From Actinomycetota bacterium (GTDB lineage Bacteria > Actinomycetota > Acidimicrobiia > Acidimicrobiales > JACDEA01), in contig JACDEA010000131.1 of NCBI GenBank assembly GCA_013816725.1, positions 1 through 6,613 on the forward strand: 6,613 nt of DNA, written 5' to 3'. Of the stretch, positions 4,818-6,613 are shown piece after piece. A program made the position numbers and the translations under genes. The notes under the pieces are model-generated. The model made no database searches, was not told where the DNA came from, and saw only the letters and a program-made list of their open reading frames with translations. Every line of letters begins with the position of its first letter. The first letter of the stretch is position 1.

Positions 4818-5813
4818 ATGACGACCAGGCGCGCACTCATAACCGGCGTAACCGGGCAGGACGGCTCGTACCTGGCCGAGTTCCTGCTAGAGCAGGGCTA
4901 CGACGTGATCGGAATGGTGCGCCGGAGCAGCACGGTGAACTTCGAGCGCATCGCCCGGATCCAGGACGACATCGAACTGGTGTCGGGCGATCTGCTCGAC
5001 GAGGCCTCGCTGATCAAGGTGCTGAGCGACAACCGGCCCGACGAGGTCTACAACCTCGCTGCGCAGTCGTTCGTGCAGACGTCGTTCAGTCAACCGGTGC
5101 TGACCGGTGAGACCACCGCGTTGGGTGTGACGCGGGTGTTGGACGCCATCCGCACCGTCGACGCCGACATCCGCTTCTACCAAGCCAGTTCCAGCGAGAT
5201 GTTCGGCAAGGTGGTCGAGGTCCCGCAGCGCGAGTCCACCCCGCTGTACCCCCGCAGCCCGTACGGCGTGGCCAAGGTCTACGGCCACTGGATCACGGTG
5301 AACTACCGCGAGAGTTACGGCCTCCACGCGTCGAGCGGCATGCTCTTCAACCATGAGAGTCCGCGACGCGGCCTCGAGTTCGTCACCCGGAAGATCACGC
5401 ATGGGGTGGCCCGCATCAAGCACGGCCTCGACACCAACCTGGCGTTGGGCAACCTCGACTCGCAGCGCGACTGGGGTTTCGCCGGCGACTACGTGCGGGC
5501 CATGTGGCTGATGCTCCAACAGGAAACGGCCGACGACTTCGTGGTCTCGACCGGCGAGACCCACTCGGTGCGCGAGTTCTGCGACGTCGCGTTCGGTCAC
5601 GTCGGCCTCGACTATCAGGACTTCGTCACCATCGACGAGCGGTTCTTTCGGCCGGCCGAAGTCGACCTGCTCGTCGGCGACGCCACCAAGGCGCGCCAAA
5701 CGCTGGGGTGGGAGCCGGGCGTGAGTTTCGAAGCCCTGGTGAAGATGATGGTCGATGCCGACCTTGACCTCGTCGCCTGGCAGAAGCTCGACGAGGATCG
5801 CCGCCGCGGTTAG
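4818..5813 (+). CDS. gmd: GDP-mannose 4,6-dehydratase
   Basis: This cytosolic NADP-dependent short-chain dehydrogenase (extended type) turns GDP-D-mannose into GDP-4-keto-6-deoxy-D-mannose. That is the first step towards GDP-fucose, GDP-rhamnose and related deoxysugars for surface glycans. The 331 residues match the usual bacterial length of about 320-370. Seen in the sequence are the nucleotide-binding GVTGQDGS (10-17), RRSSTVNFERI (35-45), NLAAQSFV (79-86), the catalytic region ASSSEMFG (123-130), the YxxxK pair Y149/K153 in SPYGVAK, FNHESPRRG (177-185), LGNLDSQRDWGFAGDYV (210-226), and RPAEVDLLVGDATKA (278-292). The ATG at 4818 is chosen because the GxxGxxG motif must lie near the N-terminus; in-frame codons further upstream run antisense through the XRE gene. 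No fcl/GMER, rmd or perosamine synthase gene is adjacent, so the final sugar is unknown. The donor could feed the glycosyltransferase at 379-1437. Confidence 0.95.
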   Translation: MTTRRALITGVTGQDGSYLAEFLLEQGYDVIGMVRRSSTVNFERIARIQDDIELVSGDLLDEASLIKVLSDNRPDEVYNLAAQSFVQTSFSQPVLTGETTALGVTRVLDAIRTVDADIRFYQASSSEMFGKVVEVPQRESTPLYPRSPYGVAKVYGHWITVNYRESYGLHASSGMLFNHESPRRGLEFVTRKITHGVARIKHGLDTNLALGNLDSQRDWGFAGDYVRAMWLMLQQETADDFVVSTGETHSVREFCDVAFGHVGLDYQDFVTIDERFFRPAEVDLLVGDATKARQTLGWEPGVSFEALVKMMVDADLDLVAWQKLDEDRRRG

Positions 5814-6067
5814 ACGGAGGTTCTCGCGTTGCGCCGCTGCATGAAGTAAATGATGGCAGCGGCGCACAGGACACCGAGGATGAACGCCAGTCCGTTGGCG
5901 TCCTTTCCACCGATGGCCCGGGCGATCAAACCGCCGACGAGCGAGCCACCGATGCCGACCGCGATGGTCATGCCGATGCTCATGGGATTCGGTCCGGGAA
6001 TGGCCAAACGTCCGAGCGCGCCGATGATGAGCCCGCTGATGATGAGGCCGATGATGAGTCCAATCAT
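5810..6067 (-). CDS. GlsB/YeaQ/YmgE family small membrane protein
   Basis: The product is an 85-residue, glycine-rich inner-membrane protein with three predicted helices: about 2-18 (IGLIIGLIISGLIIGAL), 31-51 (IGMTIAVGIGGSLVGGLIAR) and 58-76 (NGLAFILGVLCAAAIIYF). It ends in the basic tail MQRRNARTSV. The spacing, GRLAIPGPNPMSIGMT after helix one and the IGG turn are typical of the GlsB/YeaQ/YmgE family (also called transglycosylase-associated proteins), linked to stress responses. Biochemical function is unknown despite the older name. The start is ATG 6067, with the helix beginning at once. The stop overlaps the gmd stop by 4 bases (TTAG, 5810-5813), tail to tail. The gene is divergent from the biotin carrier gene across only 20 bases. 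An 11-pair perfect inverted repeat lies in its last third. Confidence 0.9.
   Translation of the reverse strand: MIGLIIGLIISGLIIGALGRLAIPGPNPMSIGMTIAVGIGGSLVGGLIARAIGGKDANGLAFILGVLCAAAIIYFMQRRNARTSV
5830..5866. terminator. Perfect 11-pair inverted repeat downstream of gmd, inside the GlsB-type gene
   Basis: TGCGCCGCTGC (5830-5840) and GCAGCGGCGCA (5856-5866) are perfect reverse complements around a 15-base AT-richer loop. The stem begins 16 bases after the gmd stop, the position expected of a terminator or 3'-end stabilising hairpin, although it lies within coding codons of the opposite gene (residues about 68-79). No T-tract follows on either strand. Confidence 0.45.
6023..6058. repeat. Three copies of GATGATGAG in the first codons of the GlsB-type gene
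   Basis: Copies lie at 6023-6031, 6038-6046 and 6050-6058, with periods of 15 and 12 bases. On the minus strand they encode the LII steps of the first membrane helix (GLIIGLIISGLIIG), which is enough to explain them. They also lie just upstream of the divergent biotin carrier promoter. Confidence 0.8.
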
Positions 6068-6087
6068 CCCGCTAGTGTGCCCCAGCG
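6068..6087. promoter_or_regulatory. 20-base divergent promoter region (GlsB-type gene / biotin carrier gene)
   Basis: Two start codons face away from each other across 20 bases. On the plus strand TAGTGT (6073-6078) fits the TANNNT -10 pattern, with 9 bases before the ATG at 6088. On the minus strand CACACT (6079-6074) fits the relaxed NANNNT pattern, with 6 bases before the ATG at 6067, the classic leaderless spacing. Neither start has a clear Shine-Dalgarno site. The relaxed match on the opposite strand follows automatically from the plus-strand motif, so the spacing is the real evidence. Confidence 0.4.
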
Positions 6088-6300
6088 ATGCCTGAGGTAC
6101 TCGCGGAGATCACGGCAAATGTCTGGCAGGTGCACATCGAGGTGGGTCAGGCGGTGGCCGAGGGCGACACGATCGCCATTCTCGAGTCCATGAAAATGGA
6201 GATCCCCGTCGAGGCCCCGGTCGCAGGAACGATCACCGCCGTCAACGTCAAGCCCGAGGATCAGGTGCAAGAGGGCGACGTCATCGCAGTCATCGAGTAG
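6088..6300 (+). CDS. Stand-alone biotin carrier protein (biotin/lipoyl attachment domain, TB7.3-like)
   Basis: This 70-residue protein is nothing but one biotinyl domain. The attachment motif is ESMKMEIP (33-40), with K36 the lysine expected to be biotinylated by the biotin protein ligase. The flanking hammerhead half-repeats, EVGQAVAEGDTIAILE (18-33) and VKPEDQVQEGDVIAVIE (54-70), show the family's internal symmetry. Mycobacterium tuberculosis TB7.3 (Rv3221c, 71 residues) is the closest protein I know in size and sequence; other biotin carriers are usually fused to biotin carboxylase or have a long N-terminal extension. It would carry carboxybiotin between a biotin carboxylase and a carboxyltransferase. 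The carboxyltransferase encoded at 2793 is a candidate partner, by proximity only. ATG 6088 has a -10-like hexamer just upstream and no ribosome site, so translation may be leaderless. The next gene starts 6 bases after its stop. Confidence 0.92.
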   Translation: MPEVLAEITANVWQVHIEVGQAVAEGDTIAILESMKMEIPVEAPVAGTITAVNVKPEDQVQEGDVIAVIE

Positions 6301-6306
6301 GCGTCG

Positions 6307-6613
6307 TTGATCAGGAGCGAGAGCCGCGGGCCGGTCGGCCTGCTGACGATCGACCGCCCCGACCGGCGCAACGCACTGAACCTCGATGCCTGCGTGGAGT
6401 TGACGGCGGCCCTCGACGAACACGTCGCCGGCGGCGCCCGCGTGGTCGTCCTCACCGGGGCCGGCGGTCATTTCTGCGCGGGCGCCGACCTGTCGGGCGT
6501 GAAGGGCGAGGAGTTCCGGTCCGCCCTGCGGGTGCTGCTCGACCGGCTCACGACGGTGGCCGTGCCGGTCGTCGCCGCGGTCGAGGGAGCGGCGCTCGGC
6601 GCCGGCGTGCAAC
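6307..6613 (+). CDS. Crotonase-fold protein, EchA6-like, 5' part
   Basis: The first 102 codons are present; the gene runs off the right edge. It opens at TTG 6307, the only start-type codon (ATG, GTG or TTG) between the upstream in-frame stop and the conserved TIDRPDRRNALN (14-25). That places the conserved block where Mycobacterium tuberculosis EchA6 has it. The first oxyanion-hole segment is HFCAGADLSG (55-64) and the second is VEGAALGAGVQ (92-102). Where crotonase has its first catalytic glutamate (Glu144) the last visible residue is glutamine (Q102). EchA6 shows the same kind of change and is reported to bind acyl-CoA without hydratase activity, so this protein may be a non-hydratase; its second catalytic position lies outside the window. 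The gene follows the biotin carrier gene by 6 bases in the same frame and is likely co-transcribed with it. Confidence 0.85.
   Translation, partial: MIRSESRGPVGLLTIDRPDRRNALNLDACVELTAALDEHVAGGARVVVLTGAGGHFCAGADLSGVKGEEFRSALRVLLDRLTTVAVPVVAAVEGAALGAGVQ

Noticed and set aside
6023..6058. Triplicate GATGATGAG as a possible iteron or operator array
   Set aside because: The copies encode the repeated Leu-Ile-Ile steps of a membrane helix, and their spacing follows the protein pattern.
1..6613. tRNA, rRNA, CRISPR array, transposase or phage genes
   Set aside because: Nothing in the window shows cloverleaf arms, regularly spaced repeats, or integrase/transposase motifs; nearly every base is accounted for by metabolic, membrane or regulatory genes.

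Overview
The window is dense, GC-rich coding DNA (roughly two thirds G+C by eye) from a bacterium that is most likely an actinomycete in the broad sense (Actinomycetota). The evidence is a stand-alone 70-residue biotin carrier protein of the mycobacterial TB7.3 type, a DUF5317 membrane protein, GTG and TTG starts, and divergent genes whose starts sit almost directly behind -10-like hexamers with no Shine-Dalgarno site (leaderless style). An uncultured Acidimicrobiia-like lineage would fit, but that is inference.

The layout has ten genes in six strand blocks and no gap over 54 bases. Bases 1-1970 (minus strand) read, in order of transcription, DUF5317 membrane protein, GT4-type glycosyltransferase, an 83-residue two-helix membrane protein, and the start of a zinc alcohol dehydrogenase. 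All are overlapping or nearly so. Bases 1998-4367 (plus) hold a crotonase-fold protein followed after 6 bases by an acyl-CoA carboxylase carboxyltransferase subunit. An XRE-type regulator (4356-4763, minus) overlaps the end of the carboxyltransferase gene tail to tail and is divergent from gmd (4818-5813, plus), GDP-mannose 4,6-dehydratase. A GlsB/YeaQ/YmgE-type membrane protein (5810-6067, minus) overlaps the end of gmd by 4 bases. It is divergent, across 20 bases, from the biotin carrier protein (6088-6300, plus). The carrier is followed after 6 bases by a second, EchA6-like crotonase-fold gene that runs off the right edge.

Two themes recur. One is acyl-CoA chemistry: carboxyltransferase, free biotin carrier, two crotonase-fold proteins and possibly the alcohol dehydrogenase. 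The biotin carboxylase subunit is not in the window. The other is the cell envelope: glycosyltransferase, GDP-mannose dehydratase and small membrane proteins.

The most unusual signal is a 52-base near-perfect palindrome (751-802) inside the glycosyltransferase reading frame. It looks like an in-frame insertion of a mobile or repetitive palindromic element that adds about 17-21 residues to the protein. Perfect or near-perfect hairpins also sit at both convergent gene ends, buried in coding sequence because there is no intergenic room. No tRNA, rRNA, CRISPR array or transposase was seen.
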